This document shows positions 33,930 through 44,755 of a stretch of DNA of 64,000 nucleotides, piece after piece (the first letter of the stretch is position 1; each line of letters opens with the position of its first letter). This DNA is from Isoetes taiwanensis. Taxonomy: Eukaryota > Streptophyta > Lycopodiopsida > Isoetales > Isoetaceae. The notes under the pieces are model-generated. The model was given only the letters and a program-made list of their open reading frames with translations, made no database searches and was not told where the DNA came from. The stretch covers positions 8,148,445 to 8,212,444 of the forward strand of contig JAJEKV010000008.1 in the NCBI GenBank assembly GCA_021234155.1, in the 5' to 3' direction. Made by a program: the position numbers and the translations under genes.

Positions 33930-35766
33930 TTTTTACAATAGTGACAGAGGTGCTTTCACAATTGTTCTCTAGTGTTGCTGAGGATGATGTGATTAGGGGT
34001 CTACCTATGGAGAATGGCTCTCAAGAAATTATTAATCAATATGCAGATGATACGTTTCTATTCTTGAGAGCAGAAGATGATAATCTCCAAAATGCCAAGC
34101 TTCTGCTTATCACATTTTCCTTAGCCTCTAGAGTTTTGGTCGGTTGGCAAAAGTATTATGCGTTACGGACTCTAGATGATGTTGTTCCACCTTGTGTTCT
34201 TGCCTATCCCTGGAAGGTGTTGCCTCATGGGAAGGCAACCACATGTCTCGATTTTTTATGCTTGGGATGTCATAATAGAGGGGTTGCAGAGGCACCTTTT
34301 TTGGTGGGACACTGCTAAACTCTCTATGCCTGGCAGGGTAACAGTTGCCAAGCATGTCTTGAGCAACATGCATATCTATATGGCTTTTGCCATTCTTGCT
34401 CATTAATCAAAGTTTTAGGAGATTGTGGGTGTTATCAGAAACTTTATTTGGGGTGGAAATGAAGCAGGGGTTGTGGTAAAGGTTGCATGGTCTAAGTGTG
34501 TAAAACCTAAGTTTGCTGGAGGTTTGGGCATGATTGATATCCATTTGTAGAGTAAAGTTTTGATCTCAAAATTCCTTCTCGTGGGTAAGATGACTCTCCT
34601 GGGTTTGCGACTTATTGCACAGGCTCTTATCCACTGTATTCCTTTTGGTAAAGTCACACTTCAATCTGTTCTTCCATGGAGTCTATTGTATGAGTTGCGG
34701 CCTTATCATAATGCTTCTCCATTTTTACAGGGATTGTTAGATTCCTGGCACATAGTTAAAACATTATTTCATATCAGTCCAGTTGCTTGTGCTCAGTTGA
34801 ATGCACCTTGTTGGTGGATCCCAGACAATGCACCACTTTGTCTTACATTGCACACTCAATGACATTGGAAAACAATTGCAGCATGGTTTGACTCAAGCTA
34901 GCTGCTGTCATGAAAGGCATTTCAGCTAAAGTTTTTGTTGGGGCGATGTAATAGAGTTTTTTGGCAAAAAATTATTGACTATCTACAGCCTATTCTGCCA
35001 CACCAAGAAGATATGTTGATATGGGCTTGTCATGAGGCAGTGAAGGAGTGAAAATTTGTGAACTCTATGTATAAGTTATTGCTTGATATTGATATTCTTC
35101 CTCCTTCTAATAAGTGGCCCCTTCAACTCCTTCCTCTTCAATGGCACCAGATGTGGCATTGGGCATGGATAAGCTACTTCATCCTAAAGTGGCAGTTCTT
35201 TGGTGGCAGATTCTTCATCGATGTATGTGCTTGTCGACAAATTTAACCCTAGAATATCATATCAGTGTCCAGTATGTAAGCGTGAATCTGAGACCATTGG
35301 ACACTGTTTTTTTATGTGTGATCACCTCAGACAGGTATGGGATTGGTTGTTCTCTCTTTTTCAAGATTCTTTAATAAGCCAACAAATACTCTTAGCAATT
35401 TAACAAACTACTTGAACGGATTTACAAAGCCAGGCTTTTCATCTTGCAGCAGGGTGGCTGCTTTGGACTATCTGGAAAAGACGAAGACTGGTAATCGTTA
35501 AAGGTTTGGATGTGGCAGATAACCGTGTTCTCCGAGAAGCTCAAGGTCACATTGCTAAGTCGTACCAATGTTCTTCACTTGCTCCACATAAGAGGCGATT
35601 GATGTTTGAGGAGTATTTGGATGTGCGCTCTTATGCTTAGACAGGTTGCTTCACTCGGTGGGTCTCTGCTTATCCGCTAAAATTTTATTCCTGTCTTTTC
35701 ACTTATGCTTGTATTTGATTCTTTCATTAAATAAAGTCTGACGTCCTTCAACCAAAAAAAAAAAAA
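33930..35766 (+). mobile_element. LINE, 5'-truncated, with zf-RVT and poly(A) tail
   Basis: About 34020-34140 reads GSQEIINQYADDTFLFLRA (RT Y-A-D-D core). 34330-34420 reads L-S-M-P-G-R-V-T-V-A-K-H-V-L. 34470-34560 contains KVAWSKCVKPKFAGGLGMID (post-RT motif). 35240-35345 reads YQCPVCKRESETIGHCFFMC, the zf-RVT zinc-binding block, followed by W-D-W-L-F. The element ends ATAAAGTCTGACGTCCTTCAACC followed by an A run (35753-35766). Decayed by many stops. This LINE has an ordinary poly(A) tail, unlike the two at 12-19 kb. Confidence 0.9.
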
Positions 35767-36770
35767 GAGAGAACTTTAAATATGCTCAAGATATGCCACA
35801 TGGCCACATTCCTCCAATCTATGGCTCTAATTGCTTCTAGCTTGTCCCTCCATGATGTCCTCGCTTCAGTCTTTAAGATCTAGCCACGTTGTCACCTTCT
35901 CTAATCTGACGGCTCTAATTGCTACTAATCTCTCTCTTCCTATCTCTTAGATCTCACCACATTGGAATCTATGATGTTATTGGCTCTTATATATATGCTT
36001 AGCAATTATGCCACTACTAGTGGTTAATGATTGAGATTATTTTTTATTTATTCAACAATCATCCCCCTAGGTTGATATATAAATAAATACTTTGTTTCTA
36101 CCAACATCTACTTACTTATCATCATCGAATCTTCGCTAACTTTTATCCATTTCGAAGAAGGGGGGACAAGTCAAGATGAACAAGCTTGACAAATTTGAGA
36201 AAAACTTGGAGAGATGATTGGAAGCAGAATCACCCGTGCGTAATGCATTGATCGCAATTTTGATGAGTTACAATAAAACAAAGACTCAATTTTAAATCAT
36301 TTTTGTTCTATTAGATTTAGGACATCTATACATAAAAATCAGTCGGCCTATGTTGGACCTTATAGTTCAATGATATACTGCCATCTAGCGAGCTTTCAAT
36401 TCCAAGAATCTCAATTTACAAACATTTTGTTATTTTGCTAACATTTTTTTCTTCATCTGTTGGATTTTTGAAACATGGCATATATCAAACGGTTAATATG
36501 TTTCCACGTTATGGGAAAGGCAAGTTAAATGTCATTCTTGGCATCATGAAGTCCTATATTGCATTGGGAAGATAAAGTCGTATGATAAAGGTGGAAGAAA
36601 TTTGTACTACAAATAGACATTCCTATCACACATGCGTATTGCATTGGTAACAACCTTGGCCACTTTTATATTCTTTGTCTTTTTCTATTAGATTTCAAAA
36701 GAAAAGTAACCCAATTGGAAACTTCTAAATGGATTTAAATAGAAAGGAAAGGGGATGCAATAGCTTCAAA
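35767..36770. promoter_or_regulatory. Upstream region of the plus-strand P450
   Basis: Non-coding and AT-rich. TTTTATATTCTTTG at 36663-36676 could act as a weak TATA region. Nothing definite. A short duplicate (ATCTCTAATCT / GCTACTAATCTCTCTCTTCC) is seen at 35895-35945. Confidence 0.3.
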
Positions 36771-38365
36771 ATGGATTTGATCATGGGCATTTTTTTGGCC
36801 TTGGTGCTCATTCTCTTTATATTCAGGAGAAAACGAGGAGCATCAACACCTCCAGCTCTTCCGATAATTGGATACATTGAGCTTATAAGATCCAAGCTTC
36901 GGCACAGGGCTCTAGCAAATTTATCAGTCCGCTATGGCCCCCTTTTTTCTATGCGTCTTGGCTTCACAAAATGGATTGTGGTGTCAAATTCTGAAATGGC
37001 TACTGAGATTCTAAAAACCCATGACGCCACCTTTTCTTACAAACCCAAGCTGGCCACCCTAGCCATAATGTTTTACGGTGGCCGAGATCTGGCATTTGCC
37101 CAATATGGTCCGCAGTGGAAACACATGAGAACCATCGCAAACAATGACTTTTTTATGGCTGGAAGGATTTCCAAAGAAATTTAATATCCGCCGGGAAGAG
37201 CTGGACTTGACAATCCAATCGATCCTTTCTGACAGCCTTGTCGGCCAACCGGTAGACCTAAACTCCAAATTGTCAAATCTGGCCACTAATATGATCACGA
37301 GAATGGCCATCGGCAAGAAATATTTTGGGCCAGGCAAGGAGACAGATGCTAATATCTTTATTGAGCTTGTCCATGAGACTTTTCGGCTCATTGCTGCCCC
37401 CAACCTTGGGGACTTTTTTCCTTTCCTTGCCCCCTTTGATCTTCAAGGCTTCGTCAAAAGGGCTAAAGTTCACCATTATAATGTCAATGCTTTTCTAGAC
37501 AAAATCTTGAAGGAGATTCTTCAACAACAAAAAGTAGAAAAGATCGACAATCTTATGGGCGTGCTTTTGGAGCAAGAACAAGATCATGAGGCAGTGAAGG
37601 CAATTATAGAGGTAAGACAATCTCTCTTTATAGCTCTATTGATATTTTAATGTCTCAAGCTCAAATCCCACTCGAGGGCATTTTGAATATTGTTGACAAT
37701 GACACGATGTTGTTAAAATAGTTATTTTACCCAATTCCTAAACTTCCCTTTGTTTTGTGAAGGATATTATAATGGGAGGCACAGACCCAGCGGCTACGGC
37801 GCTCGAATGGGCTCTTGCAGAACTAATCACAAATCCACTGGTGATGGAAAAGGCCCAAAAGGAATTAGATAACAGAGTGGGAAATCAAAGGCAAGTTGAA
37901 GAAGAAGACATAACCAATTTGGAGTATGTGCAGGCAATTGTGAAGGAAACATTAAGACTTCATCCACCTTCAGCTTTTCTCCCACATGCATGTAGCCCCG
38001 ATGAGGATGGTAATGTGGGCGGCTACCATGTTCCCAAAGGCACCTATGTGTTGACAAACACTTGGCAAATAGGTCGTGACCCTAAGGCTTGGGAAAATCC
38101 AAACATTTTTAATCCTGACAGGTTTATTGGCAACAACATAGATGTTAAAGGAAGGGACTTTGACCTTATCCCCTTTGGTTCTGGTAGAAGAATGTGTCCT
38201 GGCATGCCCCTTGGACTCTGTATGTTGCATATAATTCTAGCCCGTTTGCTCCATACATTCGACTGGTTACCCGTTGGGGAACTAGACATGAGTGATGTAT
38301 TTGGCGCATCTGTCCACCTTAAACAACCCCTGCATGCCTTCGCTACCCCTCATTACATTTCTTAG
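36771..38365 (+). pseudogene. Cytochrome P450, CYP71 clan (A-type), one apparent frameshift
   Basis: An ER-anchored monooxygenase, about 485 residues if the frame is joined. The start at 36771 gives MDLIMGIFLALVLILFIF (membrane anchor), then a basic stretch and P-P-A-L-P-I-I-G (Pro hinge). An in-frame ATG at 36729 adds 14 polar residues and is less likely. W-K-H-M-R is the C-helix. The intron is 37612-37762 (GT...AG, phase 0), directly before the I-helix, the position conserved in A-type plant P450s. Exon 2 has GGTDPAATALEW (oxygen-binding A/G-G-x-D/E-T/S block, with Pro replacing the usual Thr/Ser after Asp), K-E-T-L-R (ExxR), F-N-P-D-R-F (PERF), and PFGSGRRMCPG (heme Cys). At 37172-37180 the frame ends (K-E-I-stop) and resumes in the +1 frame (F-N-I-R-R-E-E-L). 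One extra base in CAAAGAAATTT explains it, and everything after is open. It may therefore be a functional gene with a sequencing error. It is a neighbour of a second P450 and two MTPSLs. Confidence 0.85.
37612..37762 (+). other. Intron of the plus-strand P450
   Basis: GAG|GTAAGA ... TGTGAAG|GAT. 151 nt. It contains AAGCTCAAATCCCACTCGAG, which resembles the B-box end of the tRNA-like repeat at 51659-51677. Confidence 0.85.
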
Positions 38366-38584
38366 TTTTTGAATATATGATGATGGCTATAAGATTTTGC
38401 TAGTCCTTGTTACATTTGTTATATGTTTCGTATATGATATTATAATAAGAAATGCACATATGATACTTTGTAAAAATAACAAGCTATGTTTGTTGCACAT
38501 GGGTATTGAAGGATATCTTGAAATGTTTCACCAATTACTGGCATAAAGATTGTTTTAGCATAGCAAAAAAATTTAAAGCTTTTA

Positions 38585-38880
38585 TATTTTTCGGTTTGAG
38601 GTGCTTACTCGTATGTGTCTAAAACATTCTAAAAGACACTTTCAACGCTTTCTATTTTGGGCTTCAGATGCTTATTCATATGTGTCTACAGCATTATAGA
38701 AGATACTTTGAAAAGTTTCTATCTTGGACTTGAGGTGCTTACTCATGAGTGTCTACAACATTCTAGAAGAGACTTTCAAACCATTTCTATTTTTTGAGGC
38801 GTTTATTCATGCATATCTACAACAATCTAGAAGGCCATTTTGGTAACTTTCTATTTTGGACTTAAGGTGCTTACTAATGC
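38585..38880 (+). repeat. Minisatellite, ~67-bp unit, about 4.4 copies
   Basis: The unit reads approximately TTTCTATTTTGG-CTT-AGGTGCTTA, then CTCATATGTGTCTACAACAT, then TCTAGAAGA-ACTTT-AA. Copies start near 38586, 38652, 38720, 38788 and 38852. It lies about 220 bp after the stop codon of the plus-strand P450. Confidence 0.85.
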
Positions 38881-39311
38881 TAGTGTTGGTGTCAGCAGGT
38901 AACATTAGTGTTCCGCTACTAATGCCCAAGACTTGCATGTCTACACAATCCACATCAGATAATGTGGACTAGATAAACATATACACAAACTTTGGACAAG
39001 GAATTATTGCACATTAGCATGTAGAAACTCCCAGCTTTGAGGTGGATTTATTGTCGGAGAGAAGAGTGATTGCCCTGCTTCAGATAAGGCCACATACTAA
39101 ACCCAAACTAGATGAAGTAACAATTAGCACTTGATAATTAGAAAGTAGAGACAAAATATGATGGCTAGCTCGCAAGAGCAAACTACCAGATGGCAATAGT
39201 AGTTTCTATCTCCTCAATATTTACCCATACAAATATCATAATTAAAATATAAGCGGTCATAAGCACATTATATTATAGTGCATCATCACACTTATGGTGT
39301 AATGGTTGTGA
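38881..39311. other. Intergenic, convergent P450 3' ends
   Basis: No recognised feature. The two P450 genes converge across 38366-39311. Confidence 0.5.
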
Positions 39312-40980
39312 TCATTCAATTTCAGAAACACTATCTGCAGTAGCAGAATTCATGATCAACTGTAATGACAAACGTGGAGTAGGCACAAGTGGTATTGGGT
39401 TTGCTTGAGTGCAAACTAATCCAAAACTCTCTTTCATGTCTAGGTCATTGGGGCTATATCCTTTAGGAAGTGCCCAATCAAAGCACTGGACAAATCTTGC
39501 AAGAAATATTTGTACCATTAACAATCCCAATGGCATTCCAGGACAAATCCTTCTTCCTGAACCAAATGGGATTAGTTCAAAATCTTGTCCAGTTATATCG
39601 AGGGAATTATTGATAAAACGCTCAGGTTTAAACTCATTCGGATCTTGCCATATCTTAGGATCCCTTCCAATGAGCCAAGCGTTTACGATCAAGCGTGTGC
39701 CCTTTGGTATGTTGTAGCCTAGCACCTTGCAATTTTGTCGCGACTCATGGGGAATCAATAAGGGAGGTGGATGTAGCCTTAGTGTTTCCTTCACCACTGC
39801 TTGTAAGTAAGGTAGCTTTACAAAGTCATCCTCTTCCACTAATCTGTCTTTTCCAACGACTTTGTCCATCTCTTCCACTAGCCTTTTCATCTTCTCAGGG
39901 GACTTTAGAAGGTGTGATATGGACCAATGCACCGTGACCGCGCTTGTATCGCTTCCTGCACTTAGAATATCCTATAAAATGATAAAATGATACATTATTA
40001 GTAGAAATTAAAGGTTAGAAACAAAATATAATAAAGTAGAACCGAATAGAATACACTAAAAGGGTAAAGAAAAAGAATCTAATAAAATAGATAGGATTGA
40101 GATAATAAGATCAAACCAGAACTACAGCCTTCACATGTTGATGATCTAGTTTCTCTTTAGATAAGAGAATCTCCAGTAGGTTGTTGTGCTTTTTAGAAGA
40201 GATATTTGATCTACTAGCAATATGTTCTTCAATAATTTGCTCCAAAAACTGGTCCATATTTTTATGAGCGACTTTCATCCTTCTTTCATATCCCTGAAAA
40301 TCCAACCAAGCAAGCATAGGAAAGCAGTCACCCACAGTTTGAACAGTAAATAAAAAGAATTCCTCGCGTATCAATTGGCGAAAGATTGTCGCGCGTGCAT
40401 CATCGCAACCTTCTCCAAGGAACCTCTTTCCAAAAGCCAATCTAGTAATAAAATTAGTGGATAAAGTGCCCAATCTTGCATGAAGATCCACTGGCTTCGC
40501 ATCATAGGTTTCCTTTAAAATAGAAATGAGGGCCAAATTTGCTTCCTCACTTCTTAGTTGTTGACTTTCTTGCAATCTCTTTTGGGTGAAAAGTTCAAGG
40601 GAACAAAGCTTTCTAACTTGCCTCCAATGCTCTCCATATTCTACAAAACCCATAGTTAAAGGGCCATAACCCATTAGCTTGGCTGCAGCATTCTTGGGCC
40701 TAGAAGCAAATGCAAGGTCATGTGTTTTGAGAAATTCTCTAGCTATAACACCTGAAGACACCACAATAACCTTAATACTCCCAAATTTAAGGAACATAAT
40801 GGGCCCATACTTATCAGCAAGACGAGCCAAGGCATGGTGAGGCAAAGCTCCAAGCAAATGCAGATGGCCAATAAACGGGATGCTCCTTGGGGATGGAGGC
40901 ATATTCATTCTTTCTCTAACATCAAGAAGGAAGTATACGATTGCAAGGACCAAACCGGTCATAATGTAATACCATTCCAT
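39312..40980 (-). CDS. Cytochrome P450, CYP71 clan (A-type), intact
   Basis: Two exons, 40980-40117 and 39971-39312, with a 145-nt intron (GT at 40116, AG at 39972, phase 0), give 507 residues. In order: an N-terminal membrane anchor (MTGLVLAIVYFLLDV) and M-P-P-S-P-R-S-I-P-F-I-G hinge; C-helix W-R-Q-V-R; I-helix DILSAGSDTSAVT right after the intron (canonical A-G-x-D-T-S); K-E-T-L-R; F-K-P-E-R-F; heme loop PFGSGRRICPG. All catalytic elements are present and the frame is open. It is probably an ER monooxygenase acting with a P450 reductase on a hydrophobic substrate. It lies head to head with the MTPSL at 42074, so a terpene is the natural guess for the substrate, but this is inference. The subfamily is not assigned. 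The intron position matches that of the neighbouring P450, so they are distant paralogues; motif differences show they are not a recent tandem pair. Confidence 0.93.
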
Positions 40981-41076
40981 GATGTTACCTACTTAACTAG
41001 ATGGAACGTGCTTATATACTCGGAAAAAAATAAAATATCATTCCATGATGTTACCTATTCAACCAGATGCAACGTG
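40971..41076 (-). promoter_or_regulatory. Tandemly duplicated start region of the minus-strand P450
   Basis: 40971-41010 and 41037-41076 are diverged direct copies (ATTCCATGATGTTACCTA shared), 66 bp apart. The downstream copy contains the real ATG; the upstream copy holds a decoy ATG-GAA-TGA. Confidence 0.85.
41011..41020 (-). promoter_or_regulatory. TATA box candidate for the minus-strand P450
   Basis: The minus strand reads AGTATATAAG, 31 bp before the ATG at 40980. That would imply a very short leader, or use of the internal Met at residue 7. Confidence 0.5.
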
Positions 41077-41079
41077 GAA

Positions 41080-42025
41080 AAAAATAGTCATATATGTTTA
41101 TTTAGGAAGAAGGGGAACTTTCGTACTTGAAATTTGTCATTGCTAGGCAATAAAGTCAGTGCTAGGTTAGACCTACTACTATATTCAGAAACTTTAATAT
41201 CCATCCAATAAGGCTATTCTATGACTAAAGGTCCATCCATGGTCGACACCATTATCATCACCTATTTATTTTGCACGGATTTTAAGTTGTCACTACATTC
41301 TAAGCATTTTATACATTTTATATACAACAATGTTATTCTAGCCTTTATTTGTCCCTAACATTAACACAAACCCCAATATATGCTTAACATCATCCAGCAT
41401 ACGTTTCTAGTTGGCATTTAAGATACTAAGTTTTGTTGCTACTAAGTAAACATATTGTATTCTTATAGAGATTAAAATGAACTAGACAAAATGCACCACA
41501 CCCAGTGCTTCAAATGCTTCTCAATGTGCTTGTGATGTTGGATGAGCGAATATCAACTTGTTTAATGGACATATACTAAAATACTCATATAGGAATGGTA
41601 CATCAACTAATAGATAATCTGAATTGAATAATGCAATTTTTATTTTTAATTCCGGCTCTAGAAATTTGAGCAAATTTTTACTTGCAAAAGCCACGTGACC
41701 AGCCATTGTTTCTGCTTCTGATTCAAGGGGACTTATTAGCCTTACAAATTGGTCAAGGTTCAAAACATATTTGGTTTTCAAATTCTTGGTCAGCTTATTT
41801 ACTTGCTACTAACAATGATGACGTTGTAGATGGACTTGTGTATAGATGCATGCAAGAAAACTTATACAAGAGACAAAAAATTGGCAAGAGCCAAGTTTTA
41901 CACGACACTACAAAATTTTCCTCTAAAGACGGCGGACCCCATTCATTCATTTTTGTTGAATTGAAGAGGAAAGTTGTAACACACCTTCCTAAAATACTAT
42001 CTATCTATCTATTCAAAAAAATTGC
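41080..42025. other. Shared intergenic region between P450 and MTPSL
   Basis: Divergent promoter space of about 1.1 kb in total (40981-42073). An 86-codon open frame on the minus strand at 41521-41781 has no recognisable domain and lies inside it. The rest is AT-rich. Confidence 0.5.
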
Positions 42026-42035
42026 TTATAAACAA
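42026..42035 (+). promoter_or_regulatory. TATA box candidate for the MTPSL at 42074
   Basis: GCTTATAAAC about 40 bp before the ATG, preceded by a (CTAT)n run (41998-42012). Confidence 0.5.
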
Positions 42036-42073
42036 TCTCTTGGGCCACCAAAGGACCAACCACTTCAACAGCT

Positions 42074-43206
42074 ATGGCAGCAACGCCATTCTTTGTATCA
42101 AGCACAGTTTGCATTCCTCGTACAAAATTTCCCACTCCATCATTCCCTAGTAGATCCTTTTCTTCCCATCTCATCAGGAGTGGCATATCCCAACCTCAAC
42201 ATGTTGCTCCCCTTAACCTTTCTCAAGAGCCTAAGCTCGTCATTAGAAGTAGTATACCATATAAGTCCCATCCTCAGCTGCCTTCCATTCGAGAGCAATC
42301 CCATTCCTGGCTTCGACAATACGCCTCCCTCCCTCACATCGAAGCAGCAGATTTCGCATTGCTCCTCTCCTCCACTGTCCCTTGTGGTGATGCCCATATG
42401 ATATCCAACTTGATTAAGTTTTTCCTCTTTCTTGTTCCACTAGATGACATGATAGATACTTTGCCAGTATCAAAATCGACATCTCGTAATTCCATCCTCG
42501 ACCATGTCATGACCATTCTACAAGAAAAAGACTTCCAACTAGAAATGGACGAGTTTCCTCTCATTCGCGCATGTGGTGATGTATGTGGTAATATACATCG
42601 ACATACCACTCCCCGTCAATGGCAATGTTTTGTAGAGGGGGTTATGGCATATTTGGATGGCCTCAAAGAACAGACCCAAATCTTTTGCTTGCCTAATTCC
42701 CCACCACCTAGCTTATCTTCCTACACAAGTATTCGCAGAAAGGTCATAGGTGGGACTATGGTTTATCCACTAATGCAACCCATTCTAAACATGGAAGTCG
42801 ATGCTAAATTATGGGAAGAGGAATGCTTCCAAAATTTGAAGAATCTAGTCTCCAACTATTGCATATTTAATAATGACGTTCTTTCATTTCATGAAGAAGA
42901 AGGTGTCATTTGGAATGTAGTGTCTATCTTGAGAGCAACCAATGGATGCACCCTTAGAGAGGCATTATCGTTATCGTGTCAAAAGATGGAAGCTACAGAA
43001 GATGAATTTAAATATCGGCTCCAGGACTTTAGAGCTTCTTTTGTAAGCGACAATCAAAGCTTATGCTTTACTTGGATGTTCTGGAATCCCATTTTCCTGG
43101 GCACTTACTTTGGTCTGGTAACTCTATTAGATATGGCAATCATCATCACATCCACAATGATGGCAAAGGTGTAACTCTAGAGCTAAACTATGACTTTTTG
43201 GTATAG
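42074..43206 (+). CDS. Microbial-type terpene synthase-like protein (MTPSL), C-terminal frameshift
   Basis: A single-exon class I terpene synthase related to the one at 27456-28571. As written the frame is 366 codons and ends at 43174. Asp-rich motif L-D-D-M-I-D (D124, D125, D128); pyrophosphate sensor Arg221, 46 residues before NSE; NSE motif N-D-V-L-S-F-H-E-E (N267, S271, E275), complete. From 43056-43060 the written frame yields a hydrophobic tail unlike the family. In the other frame the sequence reads LMLYLDVLESHFPGH and then SIRYG (RY pair at 43129-43134) and stops at 43206, matching the intact paralogue. One missing A in CAATCAAAGC accounts for the shift. The joined protein would be 377 residues. 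The N-terminus (first ~50 residues) is rich in Ser, Thr, Pro and Arg with no acidic residue, resembling a plastid transit peptide. It is divergent from the P450 at 40980 and so possibly co-regulated. Confidence 0.88.
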
Positions 43207-43432
43207 GTTAATGTAATAATTAAGATCAAGTAAGTTTGAGAAGTCAAATGACGTATGATTTTCATACATTTAAAATTGGACCATGGATACCATCATATAC
43301 TATTGGTATTAGAATAGAATAGAATAATATACAAAATACTATTGGTATACTATTGGTATTTATAATATATTATTGGTATTGTAGTCATCACAAATAATAT
43401 ACAAAATTGTAGATTTCGCCCATATTTGACAA
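43207..43432. repeat. AT-rich simple repeats after the MTPSL
   Basis: TAGAATAGAATAGAATA at 43310-43326 and repeated TACTATTGGTAT units up to 43380. The former resembles the tail of the LINE at 17755. Confidence 0.6.
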
Positions 43433-44090
43433 AATGGTCTGTTCTATCTTTAGAAGCAAGAAAGACTTGTGGAAGCTTGTTTTACCTTACTACTAATCCA
43501 TTACTTCAAGATGACATTTGAATAAGCGAGAACAAGCTAAGTTTTACATTGGCTAGAATAGCTTGCACCCCTGTTGATGTTTAGATCTTGCTTGAAAGAA
43601 ATGGTGCCTTGGGCAATGCTTTTATCCCTTGGAAATTATTGCAAGCTTTGGTGTTTAGAAGTTTTCTTTTGCACTTATGTTTGTCTTGATGCACCACTTC
43701 ATTCATCGTCATCCCTTTTTATCCTAAACAGGACCATTGTCCCTCATACAACTGCAGCGCTTTCCATAAAGTTCAGAAGAGTGCCATAGATGTTCTTGTT
43801 CAAGATCACAAATAAGGAGTTGAATTGTCGAATCACAATCATCATCATATTATGCAAAGAGTAATTATGTTCACATGTCTTGTGCTGGATAACTTATTCG
43901 ATGAATTACACATGATCTGTGAATTCAAGCATGTATGCAACATGCTTTGCAAGTTGCATAGTAGCAAGCACAGACCCAACAAGAAATGAATTCGCTCATA
44001 TGTCAGGGTAAGATTTTTTCTGGAGGCTAAAAAAGTCTCCTCCTTTGTACTTTTTATCAGTGCCATATACATTTCTGTAATTAATCATAT
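43433..44090 (+). repeat. Direct repeat copy 1 (pairs with 45713-46385)
   Basis: About 90% identical by eye to 45713-46385 over its length, for example AGAAGCAAGAAAG-CTTGTGG, ATCTTGCTTGAAAGAAATGG and CACATGTCTTGTGCTGGATA. In copy 2 part of it is open (45655-45864: CGSLFYLTAIPLLQNDIWIS-type). I do not recognise the family; it may be an exon of an unknown gene. Confidence 0.9.
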
Positions 44091-44755
44091 ATTGCAGAGG
44101 CTCTGCGAGTGTCAAAGAGCTTTATATACCTAATGGATGTGAGCTTTGAGACAACCTCTGGTAGAGAGTGCATATGTTTGAGGATTTTTGCAGGGCCATT
44201 CAAGGTCTGGTGGAAATATCCAGCCATAATTTCAGAATGCACATAATATTGAGGAATTGACTTGGAAGATATAACTCCAACCCCTAATGCCCAAAGGGAA
44301 CGATTTGGCAGTACATGCTAGCACAAATTATATGGTGTGCAACTAGGCAGAGATTGGAAGGGGCAAATCCACTTGAATGTTATCAACAATACAACTGTTG
44401 GCAAAGAGTAGATCGTGCAACCTTAGCTCTTAGTATTTCTCATACTATTTGTGTCTACCTGGGAATCCATGTCAGCATATATGGTGCAACCAAACACAAC
44501 CAAACATGTAGCGATTCACTTGTCCTCTTCCAATATAGAAACAATGGTAGTATTGTGTGGGCTTGAAAACATGAGCATGAAGCTATTTGAGATAGAGTAG
44601 CGAAGATCATTTCATAGCTTTCAAGCATTCAACCATAAGAAATATGTATGCTATTTGGACAGATTACTACTGATTGACACTTGTGATGTTCTTATAAATT
44701 GCTTGAACAGTTGTAATTTAATGGAATAAAAGAATATTTGATATTTGATATTGAC
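44091..44755. other. Unrecognised spacer between repeat copies
   Basis: A short open frame at 44315-44566 (+) has no recognised domain. Confidence 0.35.

Noticed and set aside
34128-34403. Minus-strand open frame over the LINE at 34 kb
   Set aside because: Antisense to clear reverse-transcriptase coding sequence with the Y-A-D-D core.
42140-42609. Minus-strand and out-of-frame open frames over the MTPSL (also 41682-42401 plus)
   Set aside because: They overlap the real MTPSL frame, which carries all family motifs. They have no domain.
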